A DNA stretch of 64,000 nt from Seriola aureovittata (taxonomy: Eukaryota > Chordata > Actinopteri > Carangiformes > Carangidae): the NCBI RefSeq assembly GCF_021018895.1, contig NC_079386.1, positions 10,789,335 to 10,853,334 on the forward strand, written 5' to 3'. The position numbers were made by a program, and so were the translations under genes. The notes below the pieces were generated by a model. That model searched no databases. It saw nothing but the letters and a program-made list of their open reading frames with translations, and was not told the DNA's origin. Shown here piece after piece: positions 49,201-60,900 of this stretch; within the stretch, counting starts at the first letter, position 1; every line of letters begins with the position of its first letter.

Positions 49201-52200
49201 ACATGGCCGGCTGGGCCGGGCGCCATCAGCCATTACCGTATGGAGGTCAGAGGAGTCGGCAAAAACCAGACGGAAATTTTTTTTAATTTTGCTTACAACC
49301 TTTCCGGTCTGATGCCAGGCACCCGCTACACAGTCCAGGTGTTCCCTGTCAAATGTGGGCGAGACCTCAACTCACAGGAGGTCTTCTTCAACACCAGTGA
49401 GTAACATCTGACTGTATTAAAATGACAGTGTTACTTTAGATTAATTTACACCGGTCAGCTTCAAATTACAGATCTGCTGAATTACAGGAAGCTAGAATGA
49501 GAGGTGGTACGGGTCATAGCCACAGAGCTTTACTGATAATAATAATAATGCTGGAACAACGTGTTTTAGCACAGAGGAGCTGAGTGCCACTCACCTTTTA
49601 TAACAAGCAGTAATCATAAATTATCTTTTGATGTCCCCTATTTGATGAAGTCTATACCCATATTTGTGTCTTATGTCTTTGCTTCAGTTTTGTTTTACTT
49701 TTATTATAATGTCAGACATTTTTTTATTTCATTCTTACTTACCGATTACAAAATACTGTATGTTAGATTTTGGCTCACCTAAAATGTTATTTGCTCCAGG
49801 AGATATTGAGGATTTCCCAACTAAAAAAAAAAGTGACGACTTGGGAGCTGGTTACTCCTTCTCTCTGACTAATCTCTCATTTTTCTTTTCAGTACCTCAC
49901 AAGGTCGAAAACCTCACTGTAACCAAAGTGACAGAAACATCCGTCTTTCTGAGCTGGAACAAACCGCCTGGAAATGCGGAGTTCTATCTTATTTCTGAGG
50001 GTCAAGGTGAGGAGAATAAAAGTGAGACGGAGGGCAAAGAGGTCAGTGGTTTGACACCTGGAAGCCCTTACACGTTCATCGTGCTCTCAGGAATCGGCTC
50101 CAGGCGGAGTGAGGCGTCTAACATCACAGTGTACACAAGTGAGTTCATATCACATGAATGGTTATAATGGTATATAAGCTACATGTTACACCTGGTGGAG
50201 GATTTTAACGGGATTGTTAACAACTCTGTGGGACTGAGACAAGTGAAAGCACATTAAAAAGAGGAAGAGGTTTATAGTTAGTTGTTTCTTGCTGCTCACT
50301 TAAAATGAAATTCAAATCAGGGAAGGCAAATTAGAGCTGCATCTGACCTGAACAGTGACACCTGTGAGGTTGTGTTCGGCGTTATTGTCTTTGCTGTGGT
50401 GTTTATCTGTTTGTTCTCTTCATCAGAGCCCGGTAAAGTGACCAACCTGAGTGTGTCTAATAACACCAATAGTTCACTGATACTTTCCTGGGTCTCACCT
50501 GAGGGAAATGTCACAGATTTCTGCGTGCTGGCTATGAATGACAGTAATGAGTATGTATTCGTAGATATATATATATATACAATTTGAGTCTTATTTTGAT
50601 ATTTGATGGCCAGTGATAACATTGCACTTACAGTTCCTAAGCAACATTGCTGTGTAGCGTGTAGAGCGTGAGGCACAAGGAGCAGTAAATGGTCATTTGA
50701 CAGAAAAACTGCATGTACAAGTACGACAGCATCATTGAACCAAGGAGTCATTATGCAAACAGGGATGATAATTTTACCTTTTGCTCTTCTTTTCCAAACA
50801 AGTCCATCTAACCTGGGGTTTGTTTGATCATGTCACTGCTCCAATTTCTTGAACCTTCACACTTAATTACAGTAATGTTGCTGCATTGGGAGATCTCTGA
50901 TTTGAGCACAGGTTTATTACTACTGATGGGAAAGATGAGCTACAGGAATAGGACCCAAGTAGTAATAAACTGGTATTATCTTTGATTTCCTTGCAATTTG
51001 TCATGCTCTGTTGTCTCTGCCAGCAGCAGCAGTAGTTTGAGTCAAGTGACTGTTTCTTCTCCCAACAGCGAATTGTTTACAGCAAATGTGACACCCAACG
51101 CATCTCAAACTCGGTATGAATTGTACATACCAAAGCTGCCGGTGGGCACCAAGATAACCCTCACTGTGACAGCACGGGCCAACAACACTCTGGGAGACAA
51201 CGTGACCATCGTCAACTACACCGGTAGCTCTTTGATGGTTTCGCTAGCTGTTGATTCACAGAAAAACCAAACAAAAACTCTCATCCTGCTGTGTTCATTG
51301 TCACTAATCTGACTCTGTGACTCTCACGTAGCTCCTGGGCCGATTTCAGGTCTGAAGCTGGAGGTAACATCTGACTCCCTCACTGCCACCTGGAAACCTC
51401 CTGCTAGTAATTACACACACTTCTTCGTCCAGCTCCTGCTGAATGGCCACGAAGAATCTGGTACAGAGCACCCACAAGAACTCAAGGCTCACTTTAAGGA
51501 CCTGAAGAATGCAGCCAATTACACAGTGGTGGTCTATAGCATCATGCACCATCTCCGTGGTCCCCTGGTACAAGACTACATATTCACCAGTGAGTCACCA
51601 GTGTGTTCCATCCATTTATGTGTTGAAAGTTATAATTATTAAGATTTGGTGACACCTGTGTTGACATAATAAAAAAATTTAAATATACCAAAAGATTGTT
51701 GCGGAAAAAATGCGTAGTGAGTTGTATAAAAAAACAGTGTTGTCTGAGTTCATGACGATGTTAAAGATTATCACTGATTGAAAACACTAAACATTTATAA
51801 TGAAAATCCGACTGCAAGATACTCTGATATATCACTGCCTCAGTTTTTTCTCTCCTTCCTTTGTTCAGAGCCGTCCCCGCCTACTGACGCCAATGCCACT
51901 TCCAATAAAACCCACATCACCTTTCAGTGGAAAGCCCCTGTAAACACAGGGAAGGCCAAGTACCTCGTCCAACTCATATCCAACTTCTGGGGCCAAAACC
52001 GTACGGATACCGTGGATAATGATACCAGCTACACGTTTGATAACTTGAAATCAGGGAGCAAGTACGAGCTTCAAGTGCAAACAGTGGCTGGTGAAGAGCG
52101 GAGTAACCCATTAAACACGTCATGTTTTACGGGTGAGGTTGTCAGAGGTTGCTGAAAATAGAGACTTGACATAAATTCTGTTGGTGCATTCAAGGAAACG

Positions 52201-53180
52201 CAAACATCTGAGGTTTGAGAGTCAGCTGCTCAGAACCATTACAAACACAAGATGTGTAGTTAAGAGATAAAACCCAGAAGACAGTTGTTATCGAAAAAGA
52301 AGAAGTTGATGGTTATTCAGTAAAAAAAACTCTCAAATCCAGAGTTTTTCAGCTTCCTTTCTTCCCTTAAATTTGGTAATTAAAGAAAGTGGCAACGGTA
52401 GTTGTAAAGAAAGATATTTGTACGGAGGCATTTTCTATACTGTAATTTCTTCTTACTTATCTGCTAACATATACAAACCAATACTGATGTATCTGTGAAA
52501 AGCCACTTTCAGTGTGTCTGTCGGGCTGTAATTGTGGACGACACAAAGATGAAGAGATGAACTGAAGAACACTTTTGTTAAGGACTAAACTTCAGCTGTT
52601 CTGAACTGCAAGATAAATGAAAAGAAGTTCTTTGGAAGTCTGAATATAACCGATAACTTAGGCAACAAAACAAACTGCATTTTTTTGCTGATAGCATCTG
52701 AACACACTGCACATTATTTCTTCTGCCACATGCAAATTTTACAGCTTGAATGAGAGACTTCTTGGTCTAACTTCCTCTTCACCCATCTCTGTTTGTTCCC
52801 CAGAGCCAGAGCTAAGGGAGATCAGTCTGTCCATGTTATGCTCCTCCTCAAAGCTCCTCTTATGTGATAAGGGCGAAGCGAAGGACAAAGTATTCGATGA
52901 GGTACGTCACTCACCATGTGGAAAAAACTAACACAGCATCTGGGGGGTGAATGTACAAGACAAAAAGTGATGTTTTTGATTTTCGTAGACGGGACGTGCA
53001 GTAATTAATTGTGTGAGAAGGAATTGCTTGGTTTTGTTTTATAGATACAGGTTGGTTTATGTCCATTGTCAGCTTTCTTTATTTTAATTTGTTGTGTTGC
53101 AGCTGGAAAAACGTCTCAAGGAGAAGTTGGGGGACAATGTTCTGTGGAGCCTCACGAAGCAAGAAAACACTGCTGAATAA
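46223..53180 (+). CDS. secreted C-type-lectin-like protein with five fibronectin III domains
   Basis: I do not recognise a named gene. Eleven exons join in frame (46223-46268, 47083-47171, 47792-48413, 49145-49396, 49893-50138, 50427-50550, 51069-51223, 51332-51589, 51869-52132, 52804-52901, 53103-53180), giving 743 aa. Residues 1-~22 are a signal peptide. A C-type-lectin domain follows (NWSGARNHCQ, DSWVGLRKNF, WANGDPLAFQNWYPGW ... SCVAMLSFGAWIEKNC, LLPFICYE); the usual WND is replaced by GAWIEKNC, so calcium binding is doubtful. A ~100-residue Cys-rich then Thr-rich insert interrupts it. Five FN3 domains (~253-336, 337-418, 419-511, 512-597, 598-685) carry many N-glycosylation sequons. The last ~58 residues form a separate segment with two cysteines and an amphipathic helix (FDELEKRLKEKLGDNVLW). 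There is no transmembrane segment or kinase/phosphatase domain, so it is probably secreted. The FN3 set resembles ectodomains of receptor tyrosine phosphatases. Structure confidence is high; function is unknown. Confidence 0.85.
47272..47440. repeat. diverged dispersed fish repeat in intron 2
   Basis: The text TTGATACCACTCTCATGTCTGT, with following AAAGACTGGAAAC and CTAGCTCTGTCCAAAGGTA blocks, resembles an interspersed sequence I recall as common in percomorph fish genomes. No ends or target duplication can be defined. The call is from memory and is only moderately secure. Confidence 0.45.
48170..48232 (+). repeat. coding 21-bp tandem repeat (TDVTGHx) inside the lectin domain insert
   Basis: Three units of 21 bp lie at 48170-48190, 48191-48211 and 48212-48232; the first two differ in only the last codon and the third has diverged. 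They encode TDVTGHT, TDVTGHR and TNVTEQP. The repeats are rich in threonine, and the third unit carries an N-linked sequon (NVT). Confidence 0.9.
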
Positions 53181-53258
53181 TTTTTTTATTACATTTTTAT
53201 TGGTGAAGGTATTTTGGATGTATTTCGTTTTTGGCAAAATTGAAATTTGAATATTAAG

Positions 53259-53366
<108 letters not shown>

Positions 53367-53507
53367 TTTTAGTCAGAAGAATGAAGAATATATACTGTGT
53401 GTTCATATAATTTTGTCAATTTTAAATCCAGGTACAGAATGTGCTGATTCGCAGTCTTTTATATTGACAATTTGAATGATCAAAAAATATAACAAAAAGA
53501 AAATAAA

Positions 53508-53931
53508 AAAACCTACTACTCCTCTTGTTTTTATTTATTTCATTTTCTTTTATGTTTTTTGTTTTGCATGTATGGAAGCCCATTTGTACATATTTGCCCA
53601 CATATTTAAAAAAAGTCATTCAATCCACTTTTTTCCAAATTACAACTCTTGAGCAGATTCATATATCAGTAAACATACATTTATTTGCAACTTTTATCAA
53701 CAGCAAACAAACCTGATTGCACCTCAAAGTGAGAATCACCTTTGATAATGAGAAGATGATCAATAGATAAGTAACATATAGATCGGGTCAGGTCGGCAGA
53801 TAAACGCACACTGTAGAGGAGCGTCTAAATGGGACAGAGACAGAGCTGTAATGTCAGGTTCAGGTTTTGGCCGGCTGAGTATACACACATATAACACCTC
53901 CAGCGTCTGAGATGATGCTGTTAATAATAGT

Positions 53932-53962
<31 letters not shown>

Positions 53963-54195
53963 AGCATATGTAAGCTGTTAAGCGCTCTGCGCACCCTGCC
54001 AGCTTCCTCTACTAGTGTTTTTTAGGGCTCAATACTTTTTTTTTTTGTGTTGCAGAGCGGCTGCAATATGAGGAAGGGGTGGAGTGGTCACATTTAGTTC
54101 AGCTATAGGTGTGAAAATGAGAAGATGTTATAATTATGAGTCAACAAGCACATGAAGCAGTTGAAGTAAAAGGAGAAAGAGCATCAAATACCAAC
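53508..54195. other. intergenic region upstream of the lectin receptor gene
   Basis: AT-rich, with a (TA)n run at about 53,933-53,957. No coding exon is seen. The promoter of the following gene should lie near its right edge. Confidence 0.5.
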
Positions 54196-57126
54196 ATGGA
54201 TTCATCCCCGAGGCACCCACACGATGATGTCAAGAGGGAAACACCAGCAGGTTAGTAACAGCATCTCCCGACACAGTGGTGTAAATGAAATTACTTTTAT
54301 ATCACGAGTTTGTACAAAAGTCAAGATAGAACTTCACTTTCTCAAAAAACAAGCCTGATAACAAAAATGCTTTTTTATGCTTGTGCGAAAAGACCTGTCA
54401 GTTGATATTCAGTCTTGTCTTTACATGTTTGTCACAGTATCACAATCTTTTTAGTACTTTGTGTTCCGCCCTCAAACGCATCACCTGATGTTGTGTTTAT
54501 GTGCTGAACAGAAACAAGCAAAGCTACAGTTTTCCTTGTGTCAAAGTCCAAGTTTAGTCACGGGTCAAAAGGTGAAATGGTGTATACATGGGCAAGTAAA
54601 CATATGAGACGCACTTATAGCTAGATGAAGTTTTAAAGATGTGAATTATTTTGTCTTTGGTTATCGCTTTATCACAAATTAAATCTCTACATTCAAAAAA
54701 ATTAAGTAATAAACTTAATGTAACAATGTATTTTTAGTGCTTGTACAGTGCTTTTGAAAACTGGAATCATTTCCACCACAATAAATTGACGGTTCAAAAA
54801 CATCATTGTTAACTCAAACTAAACTAAATGATCACTTCACTGCTGATGGCCAGATTTTCAACCAAAGACACGTCAAGTTGAAATCTGTGTTTTTCAAAAC
54901 CCAGAAAAACTACGAAAAGATTCTGCTGTAATGACGGATACTATTTCATGATTGTTTTTTTTTTGTTTTTTTCTAACAGTCACAGATGCAGGATCCTGTT
55001 CAGTTTATCATCTGATAGCTGGAGTGGCTGTTGGCATGGCAACAATAATCATCTTGACTGGACTCCTTTTATATTTGGGGTTATTTGGTGAGTATAAATA
55101 TTAAATAATGAGCATGAATACCTATAAATATTACGTTTGATTTATTCTACAAATTATTATTATTATTATTATTTCCATGTTGGTGAACATTCAAATTTAA
55201 GTGGTGTAAAAAATGTTAATCTCCTTTTCCTTCTACCAAATCTGCAATCCTGCACCTGATATAAACCGGACCTTCAGTCTGAAAGTTCTTCAAACTCACA
55301 TCAACTTATTTAATTACTGGATCAACTTGTGTTAAATTGTGAAAATTCACTTGTCAGTCTCGTGGTCAGCGGCGCCAGAGGTGGAGCAGGCTTCCAAAAC
55401 TTCAGCAAAGGAGCTGATGGAGCGGCTGCAGCAGTGTCAAAAAGAGCGCCATGATCTGAACCTCATGCTCCATACTGTCACTCAAGGTGATTTACATTTT
55501 CCTCTTTGGTACAAACATCTAACATCCTGCAAATGTGACGTCTCCAAAAGGTGTGTGCGCAGTCTCAGAAACGTATAGTTTCCTAAATACAGGAAATATG
55601 GTTTGCCCTGTCAGGACTGTGTTGAAGCATATGTCTGGGATTTCACTGAAATTTAGTCTCACGAAATCATGAATCTTACAGTGTTGCATTACATCAACCA
55701 GTGTTCCTCTCCTGTTGTGTGTAGACTCCAGATGCAGTGTGTGTCCAGTCAGCTGGCTTTGGTGGAAGGGTCACTGCTACTTCTTCTCGGTGGGACTTCA
55801 GGAGAGTCGTCAGTGGAATGAGAGCGCTGAGTTTTGTCGGGGACACAACAGCAGTCTGGCTGTAATCAAAGACTCTGCAGAGATGGTAACTGTGCAAAGT
55901 GGGAGATGTACTTTTCTGTAGTAAACAGCACCTCAGTAGAATCTGAATCCATATCTATATCTATACAATATACAACAGGGTAAGATCTCAGAGGACAGAT
56001 GGATAGATAATAGAAGTCGTATATACAGAAATAACAATGGTAAAATTAAGCTTTGGGAAAGTTAAAAACTTGAGTTTCAGAGTAATCGGACAGGAAACGC
56101 CAGGATGCATTTTTTGTCCCAAAAGCATTTTGGAAATAAAATCCACAAAATGTTTCATCCTCAGGAATTTATCCAAGGGGTGATGAGGAAGTTCCCTCAG
56201 CTCCCCTTCCTGTGGGTGGGACTGACAGACTCCAAGCAGGAGGGTCAGTGGCTGTGGTGGGACGGGACGGACATCCAGCACTACATGCAGTAAGTCCAGA
56301 TCCACGGCCCGTTAACTGATGACATGAGAGGCGGAGTATTCTGTAGATCAGCATCTATGGAAAAAAAAATCTCCCACACACTGTCACCTGAACAAAGAAC
56401 GATCCTCATAAATATGATTTTACAATGCCTGATGAGGCTTTTGAGTTTTTTGTGCATAAAAACTTCCTCCTCATACTGTACAGTAATTAATTTCTACACG
56501 TGCCAGTATTTTACCTAAATTAGTATTAATTTACATAACTCCTCTGAAATGATGAAGAAATGACACACCTGTAAAATAAGTATAAGATAAGAGGTGAGAA
56601 TAGAGACTCAGAGGAGAACCATAATCTTTAACTCTAATATTCTGTATTAAATATTCACTCCATAGTGATCGTGGTTCACGTTGGAAGTTCAAGTCTAGTG
56701 ATAGAAAACAGATGTATTTTTCTTTTTAACACACAAACTTCATAATATTTTTGTCCAATTTGTTTTTATTACAATGACATTCCATACTGTACACATATAA
56801 ATATATACATATATACTGACGTGCTCAAACATGCAGCTTTAATCTAAAATTAAATAAATTATTACATCTAAGTATTTCATACATTAATCACCACTTGCTA
56901 TAAATTAATACTGATAAGTTTTATTTGGGTTTGAATGCTGAATTGCTGTCAGGTCATGTGGACTTTCCCGCTCTTATTCCCTCTTCTGTGTGTGTGTGTG
57001 TGGTAAAGGGTGACGGTGGAGTGGGATGCTGGTCACAGAGACTGTGCAGACCTGAGGGGAGGTGGGAGTCTCTTCGCTGCTGAGTGTGAAGCATACGGAC
57101 CCTGGGTCTGTAAGAGAGCGTCCTGA
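54196..57126 (+). CDS. type II membrane C-type-lectin-like receptor
   Basis: Six exons (54196-54250, 54980-55087, 55358-55486, 55725-55885, 56165-56289, 57009-57126) give 231 aa. There is a short polar cytoplasmic tail (1-29) without an obvious ITIM or ITAM. A single signal-anchor helix follows (~30-53, LIAGVAVGMATIIILTGLLL), then a short coiled-coil stalk (~75-95, ELMERLQQCQKERHDL). The C-type-lectin-like domain (~100-231) begins CPVSWLWWKGHCYFF, with WNESAEFCRGHNSSLAVI, FLWVGLTDSKQEGQWLWWDG, DCADL and WVCKRAS. The sugar/calcium motifs EPN or QPD and WND are missing, as in NK-receptor-type domains. It lies directly downstream of the lectin/FN3 gene and tail to tail with the B30.2 gene. By synteny with human 17p13.1 it may be a diverged ASGR/CLEC10A relative; I give no symbol. 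Confidence 0.9.
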
Positions 57127-57982
57127 GAGGCTACACACAGATCCACACACATTTTATATTTCTTTATTTACAATGAGCTGGCAGAAGACTGATGTTTTTC
57201 ACCTTTTTTATAACAAAAACTTGATGATTGTTAAAGAATTTGTGCACACGTGGTCAGTCTTTAAAAGGCCAAAGCAAAGGAACTGTTTGTTGTTTTTGTT
57301 TTGTTTTTAGAGCTTCATATTTGTAAATCTACCTGTTATGTAGATCATTATAATTTTCCTCGGTAATATGTTTTTGAGAAAAATATCAAAAGTCAGAGAA
57401 AAGTATATATGCAATATGCTGAGTATAAGAAACATTTATTGTGTGTATTTGTGAAAGTGCATGTCTGTGTGTAGATGCAGGACGTGTTTATACTTTCATG
57501 TCTACATGTAAACATAAATGTAGGAATCAGCCGAGCTGAATCTTTTAAAATTCTGTTAAATATTTTTATATGTACCAAAATTTAGTTTTTGGTACATATT
57601 TTTTTTACATTTCATGTTTTTCAGGGTTTTCTTTTTAGAGTGCTTTGATCAGATCTGGTCCCTTTTTCTGCCAGTAATGTAATATCATTAGCACTTTGAT
57701 ATCGTTCAGTCTTTATGTGTTCACAGTCAGTTTTTAACTGAAGCTTAACAGATTTTAAATTCAATTTAAGGAACAATAAGAGAAGTCAAGTTCTGAATAT
57801 TTAGTTTTGAAAGTTGCAGCCTGTGAATTTTCAATCTAACTGGTGACTCTGCTTTAAAAAAAATCATATCTTGCCTGTTTTGTGTTTTGTACTTTTTGGT
57901 CAAGACAGTTTTAACTTCATTTCCTTAAGGTCAAATTGAATTCTTTCAAGGGGCGAATAAAAGTTATTAAGGTCCATGTCTC
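57127..57982. other. convergent 3' UTRs of the lectin receptor and the B30.2 gene
   Basis: There is no coding sequence. A plus-strand AATAAA at 57956-57961 lies 22 bp before the stop codon of the convergent minus-strand gene. Minus-strand hexamers (TTTATT, for example at 57435-57440) lie well inside the plus-strand 3' UTR. If these are used, the two mRNAs overlap by several hundred bases. Confidence 0.5.
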
Positions 57983-60900
57983 TCAGTTTACAGAGATGTT
58001 ATCGGGTGGGATGATTCTCATGAGTGTGCGGCCATCCAGCGGGGCGAACAGAGGGTACAGCTTCCCCCTGAAGGTCCCAGTGAAGGTGTAGATGTGGGAC
58101 TTTGTTTCTGCGTTGTAGAAGGAGATTTGGCCTTCTTCATAGTCTAAGTAGATCCCCATGCGTCGAGGCACAAGGCCGATCGGCAGCGGCACCTCTGGCT
58201 TGGCGCAGGCGTAGAACTGGTGTGTGCTGCGCCACAGGGCCCAGTAGCCATGCTTTGGGGTCATGGGGAAGCGCCCCTGCCGTTTGGAGTCGGCGGTGGC
58301 CAGTCCCAGGCGCCAGTAGCCATTGTTGGCTATGTCCACCTCCCAGTAGTGGCGGCCACTGCTGTAACCCTCCCATCCCAGCACGCATGGCCAGCTGTCG
58401 AAGCGCTGGGAGCTGTAGGAAAGGTCAGATGGTGTGAGGCCCTCCTGGACCTTACGCTGGTCTTCTGACAGCAGCAGCCACGGGTGGTTGGTCATCGGGT
58501 CAAGAATCACATCAGCTGTTAGGGAAAAAAAAAAAGATAAATTAGCTCATTATACTGTAAATAGGTTGTTTTCTCTTTTTCAAGCAGTCATGTGAGATGA
58601 AAGAAGAATAAAGTGTTGGGTGATCTCACCTGCTGCACTGCAAATCCAACTCCAAACTGAGAATAGAGAAACAGACATTATATTAGAGCTGCAGTTGATA
58701 AACAGGGTTTGATTTTTATGGTACATGGTCTAAACTAGTGGCAGAATGAATCAAAATGAATGACAGGGTCATGAGATGATTACCAGGTTGGGAAAAATAA
58801 ATAAATAAATAAACTGTGCTTCTCAAAAATCTTTCTTTTAAAACTTTTATCTGATCTTTGCCTTTTTATCTTCTGAAATACTCAAAGAAATCAGGAGATA
58901 TATCAATGCCAGAAGATATTGCTTTCTATTATGGGATCACAAGCAAAAAATATCAACAACAATAAATCATCCTCTTATAAGCTGTAATTGTACCTCTTCT
59001 CCTTCCAAATCTGTCATTTTGAAAGCTAAGATTCAGTGGTCAGATGCAGCATATGAAAAACTAAAGATTTTAAAAATGCACACCTGAGTTGGGGATGTAT
59101 CTTGGAGTTCCTGCTTTCCAGTTCCTCTGCTTTGCCAGTAACCATAACTGTGGAACCATGCTCTAAAAAAAAAAGAAAGATCGAATGAAAACATGTTTGA
59201 CATGAACAGTATTTCCGTACAGTATATAGTACATATTTTATTTACTTCCCTTATTCATTCTCCCTTGTCTCAATTTCCTTATGACCATGTGCTTTGCAAC
59301 TATAACCACGAGTCTTAACAGTAAATCACTGACCCTTGTGTGAATGTTCAAGAAAACACTCCTTCCTTTACAGTTAGAGCACGGTTAACCTGCTGGCTGG
59401 TTACGGTCAGTTGTAAAACGCAATACAATTATCAATGCACCATTTTTGGAGGCCAGTTAACAGGTGATTGTTGCTGCACGGCACAAAGTCTCACTAAACT
59501 CAAATGAAATGAAATAAAAACCAAGCACAACTACAGAATATTCCTTCAATCTTACATCAAAAACTTTGCAACATACACTACACCATCATCTGCAAATATG
59601 GTGATATGTTATCTGCAGTCTTCACTATCAGTTACTGAGGGCATTGGTTGTTGGTGGTTATCGTGGCAGAGGAAGATCAGTGTCATATAAACTGAATCAC
59701 TCAGTTCATTTATTAGGCATTTGCACTCATTCAAAGAGCAGGGTTCACTCAAATGACATGTTACGTAAAGTAATTTCATAACCTGGTCATGTCAGGACTG
59801 CGTGATATCGAGCAACTGTTCGGTTTCGATTTTCAAGTTCAAAGAGGTCAAAACTCCAGCAACATTTGTAGTAAACAGAAGTACTTTATTTTCAAGTTTA
59901 AGCTGCTTCTGTGTTTTACGGCTTTAACGTCTGTTTATTTGTTTATCTTTGAATTCAAGTAGCTTCCCACAGTGTCTTTTTCATTTCAACCCTCTGAGGA
60001 ACCCAGTTGTTAAACTGTTTTGTCGTCACACCTATTTCTTTTTAGATGCGAAGTAAAACATCTGGAAGAAATGTTGATCTGTGGGACTGGTTGCTCACCA
60101 TGCTGTCTTCCTTGAGCAGAGACCAGGTGATGAACTCCATCAGAGCCAGCAGGTTGACCAGGCGTTTCTTCTTCAGTCCCAGCAGACGCAACACTTTGCC
60201 CAGCTCGTCACTCTGCACGCCACAACTCTGCAAACATAAATACTTATTTTAGGTGCAAAAAATGAACAACAACAATGATAACTCTGACAAATTATTTTCT
60301 GGCATGAGACTATCATCATTATTTTCCCTCATGTACCCTCTTGGAGTAGGTGTTCATTTCGGCTGACAGTAATGAACACTAAAACCCTTCCACAAGTTTG
60401 TTGGACTTTAGTTTTAGTTCTAGGACTCCTCACCTCACTCGCCGTCTGCAGCTCTTTTGCCCACTCCATGATCCTCTGCTGTGCTTCCTCTTTGGCATCC
60501 TTATCTTCATGGTCTTGACTCTCAGATGCCCACGGTGTTTCCTTCAGGAGCTGAGGGCACAAAATCCGTAGGTTAAGATTGATATTTTTGCTACTTGTTC
60601 ACACAGAGCACATCCATCACACACAGAGTGGCGTGTGTACTGACCTTGTCGACATGATGGAGTTCGTCAGCCCACTCCAGGATCAGTTTCCTGCTCTCCT
60701 CAAGACTACGCTCGATCAGCCGGTCTGAGCTCTGCGCCTCTTTCGTACTGGTGCCTTCGTCTGGATCACTTCCACCCTGTTAAAGCACAAGACCACAAAA
60801 TGTCAGACAAAGTCATACACTCTCTAAAACATAATGGTGTGTTACTATGACGATGAAATGACATATAGACAAATGACAGCCAGCTCATGTTGACAGAAAT

